NCBI GenBank assembly: GCA_022009855.1
Contig: CP091727.1
Coordinates: 2,604,001 to 2,668,000, forward strand
Length of the DNA stretch: 64,000 bases
DNA from: Lentisphaeria bacterium
GTDB lineage: Bacteria > Verrucomicrobiota > Lentisphaeria > Victivallales > Victivallaceae
Reading direction: 5' to 3'
Shown here: positions 29,920 to 39,024 of the stretch, piece after piece
Layout of the letters: every line of letters begins with the position of its first letter
Position numbering within the stretch: position 1 is the stretch's first letter
Made by a program: the position numbers and the translations under genes
Notes under the pieces: model-generated
Seen by the model: the letters and a program-made list of their open reading frames with translations, nothing else
Database searches by the model: none
Told to the model about the DNA's origin: nothing

Positions 29920-30675
29920 TTACCAGGCGGCCCGGCCGAATTGATCGACCCAGTAGGTATAGCCCCGCGATTTTAATTCCGAAGCAGAGAGGTATTCCAC
30001 ATGACCGTCCGCATAGGTGATGTTGGCCCCGACGGAATGAACCCAGCCGATGCCGCTGGGGCCGCCGGCGAATTTGTTGTTGGGAATGAAATAGGCGAAC
30101 CCGCGGTTGGGCTGCGCCACATTGAAAGGCCGTCTGACATCGGCCAGAAACGGAATCCGGGAGAGCTGTTTCATCTTGGACAGGACAAAGAAGTGATTGG
30201 GATCAACCATGAGATAGTACTGCCCCATTTCCTCCCGGTTCAGCCAGTAGAATTCGTCGGTCCTGACATAACCCGCACCGCTGTCCGGGCGGTGAATGCC
30301 GATGGAGATATAGTTGAACTCCTCCTGGGTCGGATTCTGTTCCGTCGGGCAGGAAAATACGGTCCGGGGCAGCTTGTAGAGCTGGTTCATCACCGCCGCA
30401 TAGGTGCCGTAGCCGCGCGCTGTTATCACAAAATAATTGGAGAAATCGCTGGAATACATCATTTCCGCTTTGCCTACCTGATTCATATTGGCCGAACAGG
30501 AGGCCCGTTTGGCCGTTTCCCGCGCCTTGTTCAGGGCAGGCAGCAGCAGAGCGGCGAGGATCGCAATGATAGCGATAACGATTAATAATTCAATCAAGGT
30601 AAAGTAAATGCTTTCCGATTCCGCTTTGTTGCCATGGGGAAATTTGTGTTTCTTGTGCAACGTCTTCATGACTGC
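29920..30675 (-). CDS. Pilin-like protein with H-x9-DG motif (locus D)
   Basis: The start is ATG 30675, because AAAGGAG lies 9 bases upstream; the earlier ATG 30687 directly abuts that site. A basic leader of about 24 residues precedes FTLIELLIVIAIIAILAALL with Glu+5; the residue before Phe is Tyr. The C-terminal motif is H-SVGANITYA-DGHVEYLS, a textbook H-x9-DG. The gene has no frame breaks. It lies between the regulator (122 bases upstream) and the glycosidase. It is probably an inner-membrane-anchored surface or periplasmic protein; no pilus or secretion genes are nearby to explain assembly. Confidence 0.87.
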   Translation of the reverse strand, partial: AVMKTLHKKHKFPHGNKAESESIYFTLIELLIVIAIIAILAALLLPALNKARETAKRASCSANMNQVGKAEMMYSSDFSNYFVITARGYGTYAAVMNQLYKLPRTVFSCPTEQNPTQEEFNYISIGIHRPDSGAGYVRTDEFYWLNREEMGQYYLMVDPNHFFVLSKMKQLSRIPFLADVRRPFNVAQPNRGFAYFIPNNKFAGGPSGIGWVHSVGANITYADGHVEYLSASELKSRGYTYWVDQFGRAAW

Positions 30676-30797
30676 CATTTCAACCATCTCCTTTGTTGGG
30701 TATGAGAATATCGGGTTGTATGCGATTGCTTCGCGGTCAAAACTCCAGTTGACGGAGAAAACGGAGAACGTCTGTCAGATTGAAAAACAACATGGCT

Positions 30798-31907
30798 TCA
30801 GGCGATCGAAATTTTACCGGGGCAGGCAGTTTGTTCTTCCATCTTCACCAGTGGCACCGGCACAATGATTCGGGAATCTTCTGGTTTCCTGCCGTCGATC
30901 ACATCGAGAAGCAGTTCAACCGCGGCACATGCAATTTTCTCCACATCGATATAGAAGTAATCGCCGATACAGTGCGGCGGCATGAAAAAGGGCAGCTGTT
31001 CACATCGCTCATAGATGAAATGCGGCACATTCCTCGTCCGTTCCCGCCAGTAAAGATAGGCGGTTGCGGCAATGGTGTCATCCGGAATCACCAGGCAGTC
31101 CGGCCGTTTCTCATCCGGCAGATTCCAGAGCCGGTCGAGTGCTTCGGTGATTCTGGCCTGCCGCTGTTCCTGATGCGGCTCCTCGTTGAACCGGTCCAGG
31201 CCGCAGCAGTAGGTATCTGCGTTTTCCGGGAAAAAGCGGGCGTAAAGGCCCCGGATCCCCTCCGGACGGGGGCCGTTGTAGGTGATGACGGCCGGGTGTG
31301 AGAACCCCGCGTTCGCGGGCCAGTTGAAACGCTCTGCTGCAGAAGTCTTCCTGCTGCACAACGGCTCCGTATGGCCACGCGGCCGTCCCCACGGAGCAGA
31401 CGGGAATTTTCCGGGTGCGGAAGAACTTCCGCGCCTCTTCGTCAAAAGAACTGGTCGTCAGAATTCCATCCAGATTGCGTCGGGCGATATTGCGAGCCAG
31501 GCCGTCATACATATCCAGAGAGTCGCACTCGCATTTCTGAATGTTCCGGCGAATGAAGGGAATTTCCTGGCAGGCATGGTCGACGAACTGTGTCCGCAAA
31601 CTTTGCTGAAGTACAGCTCCATATGGATAGTTGGCGATGCGGAACTCCACCATCCCGATCCGCCGTCCGACGTAACCGTTGAAATTATCTTCCAGCAGGA
31701 AAACCCCTTTTTGGGGCGGATTTCCAGAATGCCGTCGTCCGCGAACAGTTTGAACGCCCGCTCAATAGTTACGGCTCCAACGCCGAGCCGGCTGCGCAGA
31801 CAGGCCTGGGATGGCAGTTTGTCACCCCGTTTCAACCTGGCGCTCTTGATGAAGCTCACCAACTCCCGGCGAACCGCTTCTGTACGATTTTCCTGGCTGT
31901 TTTTCAT
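30798..31907 (-). CDS. GntR/LacI-type hybrid regulator (locus D)
   Basis: The N-terminal GntR winged helix reads EAVRRELVSFIKSARLKRGD, LPSQACLRSRLGVGAVTIER and IRPKKGF. The sensor domain follows (IGMVEFRIANYPYGAVLQQ, LDGILTTSSFDEEARKFF, PDCLVIPDDTIAATAYLY) and ends IIVPVPLVK. Two frame breaks, near 31655 and 31310 (plus strand), are each one base. The gene has a near-consensus promoter with an inverted repeat between the -10 box and the ATG, so it very probably represses itself and the downstream pilin-like and glycosidase genes. The effector is unknown. Confidence 0.78.
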
Positions 31908-31908
31908 G

Positions 31909-31962
31909 TGTAACCTACTTTTGGTTTACAAATATTATACCTGATTTCCAGAGGAAAGTCAA
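31909..31962 (-). promoter_or_regulatory. Promoter and operator of locus D
   Basis: On the minus strand TTGACT (31957-31962) and TATAAT (31934-31939) are 17 bases apart. Just downstream, TGTAAACC and GGTTACA (31909-31930) form an inverted repeat ending 2 bases before the ATG, well placed for repression. Confidence 0.78.
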
Positions 31963-32036
31963 GAGGAAAAAAGAAAAAATGCAAAAAAACTGCGATGTTA
32001 CCGATAGAATGGGCAATGCTGGTCCGGTTTTGCTAG

Positions 32037-32871
32037 ATTGTGTCGTCAATAGTTAAAAGACCCAAGCTGCAATACACCTGATTTGTACTGCAGCAAGAAA
32101 CGAAGCAGTGTTTTTAGCATATCTGGTTGCGACTCCGCGCCAACGTTTTAATATCATGAATGCATTCTCGACAAAGTGCCGTAACTTGTACAACTCCTTG
32201 TCGTATTCACGTTGCGTTTTGCGATTCTTTCTTGGCGGAATAACTGCCTTCATCCCTGCTTTTTCCGCTTTCTCGACAATTGCGTCCGAATCATAACCGC
32301 GGTCTGCCAGAAGAACCTTCGCTTTGATGTTATCAATCAAGGCTTCAGCCTGCTTACAATCCGCCGTGGTACCTTCTGTAATAAGGATTCTGACCGGCAT
32401 ACCATGCGCATCCACGGCCAAATGTATCTTGGTGTTGAGCCCCCTTTTGTCTTGGCCATATCTTGATTGCCTCCACGAGCACCACTCCCATGTGCATGAA
32501 CTTTGATATGACTTGCATCAATCATCAACAGCTCAAATTCTGGATTGTCAATCAATTCCTGCAATAATTTCTCCCAAACTCCTTTGTCACGCCAACGGCA
32601 AAAACGCCGGTGAGTATTTTTCCAATCTCCGTAACTCGGTGGCAAATCACGCCAAGGTGCCCCCGTTCGTAAAATCCAAAATACCGCATTGATAAATTGC
32701 CGGTTGTCGCGAGCGTTGCCGCCCCAAGTTCCCTTGCGCCCCGGTAGCAAAAATTCGATTTTAGCCCAAGATTCATCCGATATATCATGTCGTTCGTATG
32801 CATTCGCCATTTTCCCGATATCCTTTTTTTGACGTTTGCATAATATAGCACAAATCTATTGACGACACAAC
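32037..32871 (-). mobile_element. IS5-family (IS427-type) insertion sequence
   Basis: The element has perfect 15-bp terminal inverted repeats, TTGTGTCGTCAATAG at 32038-32052 and its complement at 32856-32870, and a single transposase unit. CTAG lies on both sides, compatible with a 4-base target duplication or a 2-base TA. At 835 bp it is the usual IS427 size. GC content is clearly lower than the neighbours, so it is a recent arrival. The left flank TTTTGCTAGA resembles an extended -10 promoter element, so insertion may have split a rightward promoter. Confidence 0.9.
32053..32810 (-). CDS. IS5-family DDE transposase (two overlapping frames)
   Basis: Frame A (from ATG 32810) carries the DUF4096-type N-terminus (SDESWAKIEFLLPGRKGTWG) and the first catalytic Asp in LLMIDASHIKVHAHG. 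Frame B carries the second Asp in LLADRGYDSDAIVE and the Glu region LRHFVENAFMILKRWRG. The frames meet at AAAAGGGGGC (about 32444-32453); a -1 shift there gives KGGLNTKIHLAVDAHGM, the normal family sequence. IS427-type elements do use programmed -1 frameshifting, but a missing G in this five-G run would look the same. It catalyses cut-and-paste of the element. Confidence 0.88.
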
Positions 32872-33363
32872 CTAGGCAGGAATTGCCCTCTTATGAGGCG
32901 GGAACCTGTCTCCGGCTGGAGTTGCGGATTGCGTCGAGTGACAGTTTTCAGGGAGTTAAATTGGATTTTCCCTGCAATGAAACGATCACGTATTCATTGG
33001 AAAATTCAACACTTGACAGCAGCAGGGGATCTTCGGGAAACGATAGAGACATTCTCTCTTGCGATGCAGGCTGATATCTCATGAAGGAAACGGACCGTTC
33101 CCCTCGGAGTGGGCCCGGGGTGCACCCGAAGAGAACGGGAGTTTTGAGTGATGAAACGGCCATGAGGAGCGATTGAGCCGGGGCCCGGGGCATCCGGGAG
33201 CGGCAGATCCATCGGCGCCGCAGACGTTGCAGGGAAAAGTATGGCTGCTGCAGATCAGCTCCGCATCACCCGTCGCCCGAACGTTTGACCAGACTTGGAA
33301 GAAGTTGTCATCCTTCCAGTGGGAACAACAGGTGGCTGCTGGCCGCAACCGTTTCGACAGGAC
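32872..33363 (+). other. Degraded stretch without a recognisable gene
   Basis: A short open segment just after the insertion sequence (to 33074) reads like the end of a beta-rich protein (GTCLRLELRIASSD), but has no start and no identifiable family. From 33080 the sequence is GC-rich, with GGGCCCGGGG occurring twice (near 33110 and 33181). I see no RNA gene or intact coding region. Confidence 0.4.
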
Positions 33364-33421
33364 GGTTGCCCGCGTCACGCCTTTCCCCTCTCCGCTTTAC
33401 GAAGCGTAGGGGCTATTGAAG
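33364..33421. repeat. Dispersed 59-base repeat, copy 2
   Basis: This is the partner of 27246-27304, about 80% identical, with the same central CGCTT-TACG-AAGCG hairpin. Here it overlaps the last codons of the YczE-like gene. Confidence 0.55.
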
Positions 33422-34020
33422 CATCCGCATGATGAACCCCACCAGAACCGCCGCGAAGAGTTCTCTCCCGGATGCCGCTGATCTCCTGAGACCAGCAGCG
33501 CGAGATGACAATCGCAACTACCACGATGGAGACGTCAAAACAGCCTTTGATTGTCCCGAACGGGAAGCCGTACTCCTTCGAAAACGTGCGGACAAATCCG
33601 TCGTCCGGCATGAAGGAGATATCCACCAGAAGCTGAAACGCGATGCCGGTCGCCAGCATGACACCGCCGAACAACTCTTCCTCCAGGCGGAGCAGGTAGC
33701 TTTCCGGAATGTAAAACGAGGAGATCCATATTCCCAGGTTGATAAAGAAGCCAAACCCGAAAAAGCGTCAGCAGCTGCCCCAGCCGGGACCTGTGAAAGC
33801 GGCTGCGCAGAATGGTAAGCTGCATCAGCAGAAAGAGGATGTTGAGACAGACTGTCGCTTCCCCAGAGTCCAGGGAATGATGAACGTCGTGACATAGGGC
33901 AGGCTTGAGATGGGGGAGGTCTCCTGCCCTGACCGGGGGCTGAAAGCCATGCTGGAGCCGTCGAAAATAAGTCCAATGAAGAAGAGAATAAAACGTTTTT
34001 TTGCTGTAGCGCGATTTCAT
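33413..34020 (-). CDS. YczE/YitT-like membrane protein, disrupted
   Basis: Reading across frames gives a protein of about 200 residues with five hydrophobic helices and the pattern of YczE-type (DUF6198) membrane proteins: TSPISSLPYVTTFIIPWTLG, LFGGVMLATGIAFQLLVDI, MPDDGFVRTFSKEYG and GTIKGCFDVSIVVVAIVIS. These are uncharacterised inner-membrane proteins. At least four one-base breaks (A run near 34000, then near 33870, 33760 and 33440) are more than the usual density here, so true decay is possible. The start ATG 34020 overlaps the stop of the upstream small gene (ATGA). Confidence 0.6.
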
Positions 34021-34280
34021 GATTGTGGATTCCGACAATTTTTCTGAATCTGTGGCAGGCCGTGCAGCAGATGGGTGAGATTTTCTCCGGAGAGCTCCCG
34101 GCAGGCGGCCTCTTCCATTTCCCGAAAGATCTCCTGGATGCGGCAGCTGATGCAGAGGAGCCGCTGCAGACGGATATCGCCCGGCTCATTGTCCGGAATG
34201 AACTGCTCAGCAGTTCGCAGATTCTCGCCGAGGCGGAAGAGCTGCTGGATGAAACGCAGCAATGAGGATTCTCTTCTCAT
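34017..34280 (-). CDS. Small helical protein of unknown function
   Basis: An 87-residue open frame, predicted mostly helical and charged (RFIQQLFRLGENLRTAEQF, IQEIFREMEEAACRELS). I do not recognise a family. Its stop overlaps the ATG of the YczE-like gene, which suggests translational coupling and supports both being real. Its start overlaps the start of the divergent NPCBM fragment at 34262, so at least one of these two starts is wrong. No strong ribosome site is visible. Confidence 0.4.
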   Translation of the reverse strand: MRRESSLLRFIQQLFRLGENLRTAEQFIPDNEPGDIRLQRLLCISCRIQEIFREMEEAACRELSGENLTHLLHGLPQIQKNCRNPQS

Positions 34281-34600
34281 TGGTCTGGCTCTGCTGCACG
34301 GCAGTGCTTCCGGCCGCCGAAGTCGGGCTGGAAACTCTGCCGTGGACCGACGCCGCCTGGTTCTGGACGGCCGACGGTCCCGCTTTGCCGCGGATCAATA
34401 CCAATCTTTCGGGGCGGGGGACCATTTCCATCGGCGGCGTCCGATTCGAGCGGGGAATCTGTGGCCACACCGGCTTCAGTGTCGTCTACAATCTGGATCG
34501 GAATGCGGAATCCTTTTCCGCCCGGATCGGGATCGAGGACGAACGGCATCCGAAAGATTCCGGAAACGAGGCGGAGGTTCCGTTTGCGGATCACTTGTGA
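34262..34600 (+). pseudogene. Truncated secreted NPCBM-domain protein
   Basis: The frame opens with a signal peptide (MRILFSLVWLCCTAVLPAAE) followed by an NPCBM module, the galactose-binding-like domain found on glycoside hydrolases (GLETLPWTDAAWFWTADGP, ISIGGVRFERGICGHTGFSV, ARIGIEDE). The domain stops before its last strands, and no catalytic domain follows. Sequence to 34769 is open in some frames but matches nothing I recognise, then joins a copy of regulator sequence. It looks like the 5' remnant of a glycosidase gene lost by rearrangement. The module itself is well formed. Confidence 0.6.
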
Positions 34601-34769
34601 AAGGGACGACTACCTCGCGCGAGAAGAGCCTCCGCTGCATCTTTTTTTCTGTGACCGCTTCTGTGAGCTGGAATCGCATGGCCCGACCCGGCTGCTGTAT
34701 CCGGGGAGCGTATTTCACTCTCGGAGCAGTGGACTCCGTAATTCCGGGGGCGGGATCCCCGTTTTCCGT

Positions 34770-35010
34770 GGCGCCGCAATTCGGGAGCTGCGTCGCGAAT
34801 CCCGAACCGCTTCCGCGGCCCCGGATCGGATTCGCCACAAAGAGGACTTACGGCTGTTGCAGGAAATTTTTCGACGATCTGTGGAACTTATTCCGCCGGA
34901 ACCAGCGTGATCTTCCGCAACTGATCCGAACCCTCGACCAGCCGAGATCGGCGGTTGCGGAATCTCATCTGGACGGGCTCCTGGTCTACAACCGGGGGAT
35001 TTTCTCCCGC
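34770..35010 (+). pseudogene. Partial duplicate of the GntR/LacI regulator at 37810
   Basis: This segment is about 85% identical in DNA to 38010-38250, inside the intact-length regulator. It encodes PRPRIGF, HLDGLLVYNRGIF and the region between, but lacks the DNA-binding part and most of the sensor. It has no start and cannot make a working regulator. Together with the NPCBM remnant it marks a past duplication or recombination between neighbouring loci. Confidence 0.75.
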
Positions 35011-35078
35011 CGGACGACGCCTCGCCAGTGCTTCCTCTGCAGTCTACAGACATTGGGCGAAGAGAAATCAAGTTGTAT

Positions 35079-35098
35079 AAATTACACCGGTGTAATTT
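35079..35098. promoter_or_regulatory. Perfect 20-bp palindrome, likely operator of locus E
   Basis: AAATTACACCGGTGTAATTT is perfectly self-complementary and lies 25 bases before the -35 box of the next promoter. A related half-site, ATCGGTG, lies at 35114-35120. It is a strong candidate binding site for the GntR/LacI regulator at 37810. Confidence 0.7.
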
Positions 35099-35123
35099 TT
35101 TTGAATAAAATACATCGGTGCTA

Positions 35124-35152
35124 TTGACATTCTTTCTTGTCCGAGGTATAAT
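35124..35152 (+). promoter_or_regulatory. Consensus sigma70 promoter of locus E
   Basis: TTGACA (35124-35129) and TATAAT (35147-35152) are exactly 17 bases apart, the full consensus, 120 bases before the pilin-like start codon. Confidence 0.88.
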
Positions 35153-35271
35153 TTTATAAAGAGACAAGGATGTCGGGGAGGGGGCACCGGTGACGAATTG
35201 GAGTGGTACGAATTTCCGGCCGGATTTGCGACTTCCGTTTTGTCAAGAAGAAATTGAAAGGGGTACGGCAG

Positions 35272-36102
35272 ATGAAGAGTTCATTTTTTCGAAGGACCAT
35301 TCGGCAGGATACATTCACTCTGATCGAACTTTTAATCACAATTGCTATCATAGCCATTCTTGCTGCAATGCTTCTTCCGGCGCTGAACCGGGCGCGTGAG
35401 GCTGCCCGTAGAATCTCCTGTGTCAACAATATCCGGGGAATTTATTCCGGCGGCATCATCCTTTACGTCAATGATTTCAACGGATGGCTCCCCCCGACGG
35501 CGGACAATGCGCAGTATGTCGCATTTGTGAATTTGTATATCAGAGCTGCCTTTGAAAAAGAGATTGCGACGTTGGTGACCAGCGAACAGAAGATCGGACT
35601 GCTGAATTCCGGTCCGGCCCGGCGTGTGCCGCAGGGATTTTTCTACTGTCCGGCGGTGCCGCCCACCTGTTCCGCCTCGCCGAGCTGGGAGGGGGGGACG
35701 GAGGCGGCCTGGTTTCTCTCCAATTACGTTCCCGCCCAGAATCGGACCTCGCTTGCCAACAGCGCGGGGTCGGGAAAGAATCTGCCGGGCTGGTATATGC
35801 TCGGGCGCGGCGCGAGCGGTTCACCACAGTGGCGTGCCGTCCGCCGGTTTCATGATGTGGCTGCCAACTCCATTCTGCTGGCGGAAACCAATTATCGGCG
35901 GGTGGCGACCGTCAGCTACGGCAAGGTCAATCAGGCCGCCATGTTTCTGGAGACGAGCGACAACGTGAATCAATTCCCGAATCTGCTCGGCGGACTCGGT
36001 TACAATTTTCATTCGAGGCAGGCCAACGTGTTGACGGTTGACGGTGCGGTGACCAGTGTGACGCCCGGCGGAATCGATCCGGCGACGTTGAAACTGCGTT
36101 GA
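35272..36102 (+). CDS. Pilin-like protein with H-x9-DG motif (locus E)
   Basis: From ATG 35272 (AAAGGGG upstream) the protein has 276 residues; the frame is open further up to 35203, but that would give an unlikely leader. A 13-residue basic leader precedes FTLIELLITIAIIAILAAML with Glu+5; the residue before Phe is Thr. The C-terminal motif is H-SRQANVLTV-DG. No frame breaks. It is the first gene after a consensus promoter and precedes a GH5 cellulase-like gene by 21 bases, so here the pilin-like gene leads the operon and the regulator is last. Confidence 0.88.
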   Translation: MKSSFFRRTIRQDTFTLIELLITIAIIAILAAMLLPALNRAREAARRISCVNNIRGIYSGGIILYVNDFNGWLPPTADNAQYVAFVNLYIRAAFEKEIATLVTSEQKIGLLNSGPARRVPQGFFYCPAVPPTCSASPSWEGGTEAAWFLSNYVPAQNRTSLANSAGSGKNLPGWYMLGRGASGSPQWRAVRRFHDVAANSILLAETNYRRVATVSYGKVNQAAMFLETSDNVNQFPNLLGGLGYNFHSRQANVLTVDGAVTSVTPGGIDPATLKLR

Positions 36103-36123
36103 AGGAGAGAAGGGATTGCTGCG

Positions 36124-37729
36124 ATGAAGAAAAGGTCTTTTTCTGGGGAATTCTGGCCGGAATTCTATCCGGCCTTGCGCTTCCGGCCGCGGAGGAAATC
36201 GCCATGGATTTCGGCGCGTCCCGGTGGAAACTTGGGAAACATGTCCGCCTGAAGGATGGCATCATTACCGTGGAGGTGCCGGATACGCCGGAAAAGATGA
36301 AACAGCATTTCGCCGTCTGTCCGATCGATCTCAAACCGCTGTACGGGCAGACGGTCAGCTTCTCGATCGAGGCGAAAGGGAATGATATTTCCACACCTGC
36401 GAAATTCTGGAACGGCGGCAAGGTGATGCTCTCCTTCCGGGATCGGGAGGGAAAAATGATGTGGCCGGGATCGAGCCGGATCTCCGGCTCGTTCGACTGG
36501 CGGGAATTCGGGTTTTCCGCGACGATCCCGGAAGGAGCGACCGAAGGCAGACTCAATCTCGGACTTCAGCAGAGTTCGGGAAAGATCGAGTTCCGGCTTG
36601 ATTCGCTCAAGGTTCATCTGATGTTCCCCGGATCAACCGGGACCACCGGGCCGTCTACTCCGGAACGCTCGCTAACACCCCGCCGCTGCGCGGCGTGATG
36701 TCGCCCCACAAGTTCACGGAGGAGGATTTCAGGACGCTCAAGGCCTGGAACGTCAATCTGGTGCGCGCCCAGATCACCCGCCGCTGGGGGCAGTTCGACA
36801 CCGATCAGGACCTTGAGGAGTACGATCGATGGTTCGACGGCAAACTCGCGCATCTGGAACAGGCACTCCAGTGGGCCGGAAAGTACGGCATCAAAATGAT
36901 TTTCGATATGCACACTCCCCCGGGCGGGCGGAACCGGCAGCGTGAGATGACCATGTTCTTCAAAAAAGAAATACGCCGATCACTACATCCGGTGCTGGGA
37001 ACGCGTGGCGAAGCGCTTCAAGGGCAATCCCGCCGTTCTGGGGGTATGACCTGCTCAATGAGCCGGTTCAGCAGCGGCGGGCGCCGTACGACTACTGGAA
37101 CATTCAGCGCATGGCGGCGGAGGCGATCCGCGGAATCGATCCCGACGCGGTCATCATCGTGGAATCGAACCTGTGGGCGGCGCCGGCGACCTTTCAGTAT
37201 CTTTCTCCGCTGAAGATGGATAATGTGATCTATCAGGTTCACATGTACCAGCCGGGGGGCGTTCACCCATCAGGGGGTGAACAATGCGTTCGGCGAGCAG
37301 GGAAAACGTATGCTGGTCCGGTATCCCGGCACGATTGGCGGAACATACTGGGACCGGAATGCACTTCGCAGGGTGCTGCAGCCGGTTCGGGATTTCCAGC
37401 TGCGGCACAACGCCCGGATTCTGGTCGGGGAATTTTCCGCGATAGCCTGGGCGCCGGGCGCGGAGCAATACCTGGCGGACTGCATCGCCATCTTCGAGGA
37501 GTACGGCTGGGACTGGACCTACCATGCGTTCCGGGAGTGGCGCGGCTGGAGTGTCGAACATGCGGGGCCCGATTCCGGACACCTTGTCCCGTCTCCGGAC
37601 AATCCGCGCCGGCGGGTTCTGCTGGAGGCTTTTCAAAAGAACCGGCCGTTTCCTGCGGAGGCTGTCTCCGGCGGGGAGCGCGGTGCGGGGGAGCGGAACT
37701 CCGCCGGTGAAGTGCGCCGGGGTAATTGA
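36124..37729 (+). CDS. Secreted GH5-family glycosidase with N-terminal beta domain (locus E)
   Basis: The reconstructed protein has about 535 residues. A signal peptide (FFWGILAGILSGLALPAAEE) is followed by a beta domain (about 25-175, with FWNGGKVMLSF and GLQQSSGKIEFR). The GH5-type barrel shows LVRAQITRRW, IFDMHTPPGG, the acid/base in YDLLNEP, HMYQPGG and the nucleophile in ILVGEFSAIAW. It ends WDWTYHAFREWRGWSVEH, a cellulase-like finish. Breaks occur in the T run 36138-36142 and near 36625, 36965, 37040 and 37260. It is paralogous to the gene at 52842 and shares its N-terminal domain with it and with the esterase at 51081. Probably an endoglucanase or mannanase; the exact substrate is not readable. 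Confidence 0.82.
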
Positions 37730-37756
37730 TCCGGCGGGAAAAACACACCTGCGCTA

Positions 37757-37785
37757 TTGACATTTTTCCTGTTTCGCACTAATAT
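37757..37785 (+). promoter_or_regulatory. Sigma70-type promoter of the locus E regulator
   Basis: TTGACA (37757-37762) and TAATAT (37780-37785) are 17 bases apart, 24 bases before the regulator start codon. The flank CGCTATTGACAT resembles that of the promoter at 35124. Confidence 0.8.
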
Positions 37786-37809
37786 TATAGCAGGAGAAAC
37801 GGAGAACTC

Positions 37810-38874
37810 ATGGAACGACCGACTTTGCTTCCGGGGCGGGGGCCGAAATACCGCCTGATTGCCGATCAGCTGATCGGGCAGATCCGCACCGGGGTGCTGA
37901 CGCCGGGCGAGCGGCTTCCGGGGAACGTGTCTTTGCAAAACAGCTTGGGCTTTCGGTGGCGACGGTGGTGGCCGCCGTAAAGGAGCTGGAGGCGAGGGGC
38001 TATGCGGTCCGCCGCCGCGGTTCCGGGACCTACATCGCGAATCCCGAACCGCTTCAGCGGCCCCGGATCGGATTCGTCACGGAGAAGGCCTACACCTATT
38101 GCAGGGAAATTTTCGATAATCTGTGGACCTTCTTCAGCCGGAACCAGTGTGATCTTCTGCCGCTGATCCGCACTGTCGATCAGCTGGAATCGGCGGTTGC
38201 GGAATATCATCTGGACGGGCTCCTGGTCTACAACCGGGGAATTTTTCCCGCCGGACGATTCAGCAGATTCAGGCGAAAGGGGTTCCCCTGCTTCTGCTGA
38301 GCGCGGTGCAGAACGAGTTTTCCGACTGTTCTTTCGGGTACTCCAACGAGGAGCTGATCGAGGATGCGGTGCATTATCTTGTTTCCATGGGGCATACGCA
38401 GATCGGTCTGCTGCTGGGGCGCGACACGATCGTGCCGAACAACTACCGGAAGGAGTACTTTTTCAGAAGATGTGGGAACACCGGCTTCCGGTCAATCCCG
38501 CCTGGGTGGTGACGTCGGATCTGGAAGCGCGCCTTCCCGCCTTTCTCGCCTCGCCGGAGCGTCCCGGGGCGGTCATCATCGGCAACGGGGTGTCGCAGCC
38601 GACCGTCAGCCGGGGAATCGACGCCTGCGGACTTCACGTGCCGGAGGATCTTTCCGTTCTGGTTCTGGATGATTATCTGGAACTCTACTGCCGGGAACAG
38701 TTCAAGATCGTCAGGGAGTATACCCGGTTCCGGATCAATGTGGCGGATTTTTCCACGCAGGCCGCCGACTACCTGCTTCGGCGGATTCGCGGGGAGAATC
38801 CGGAAAAACCCTGTGTCCGGAACTACGAATTCGTCGACGCCGGAACCTGCCGGCCGCCGGAGCAGATGTCCTGA
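37810..38874 (+). CDS. GntR/LacI-type hybrid regulator (locus E)
   Basis: The GntR winged helix reads GPKYRLIADQLIGQIRTGVL, then TPGERLPG, SVATVVAAVKELEARGYAV and GSGTYIANPEP. The sensor domain has RIGFVTEKAYTYC, HLDGLLVYNRGIF, GHTQIGLLLGRDTIVPNNY and PEDLSVLVLDDYLELYC. Breaks near 37935, 38262 and 38460 are one base each. It is transcribed from its own promoter, downstream of the pilin-like and GH5 genes, and probably controls them through the palindrome at 35079. A partial copy of its sensor region lies at 34770. Confidence 0.78.
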
Positions 38875-38961
38875 CCTCTCCCGAGGGAATGCTGCCGGTC
38901 GGACTCCTCCTCTCGTTTGAACCCCTATCTGCAAAAAATTTCTTTTTTTCCGTTTCGGGAC

Positions 38962-39006
38962 TTGACATTTCAACGCCTTTGCTTCATAATATGATAAAGC
39001 GCTTAA
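38962..39006 (+). promoter_or_regulatory. Promoter and LacI-type operator of locus F
   Basis: TTGACA (38962-38967) and CATAAT (38985-38990) are 17 bases apart. Immediately after lies TAAAGCGCTTAA (38995-39006), a near-palindrome with the central CG typical of LacI/GalR/CcpA operators, 19 bases before the LacI-family start codon. Confidence 0.75.
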
Positions 39007-39024
39007 TCTAACAGCGGGTGAAGT

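Noticed and set aside
28171..29976. A 601-codon plus-strand open frame opposite the locus D glycosidase
   Set aside because: No domain and no ribosome site, and it runs through the catalytic region of the real gene.
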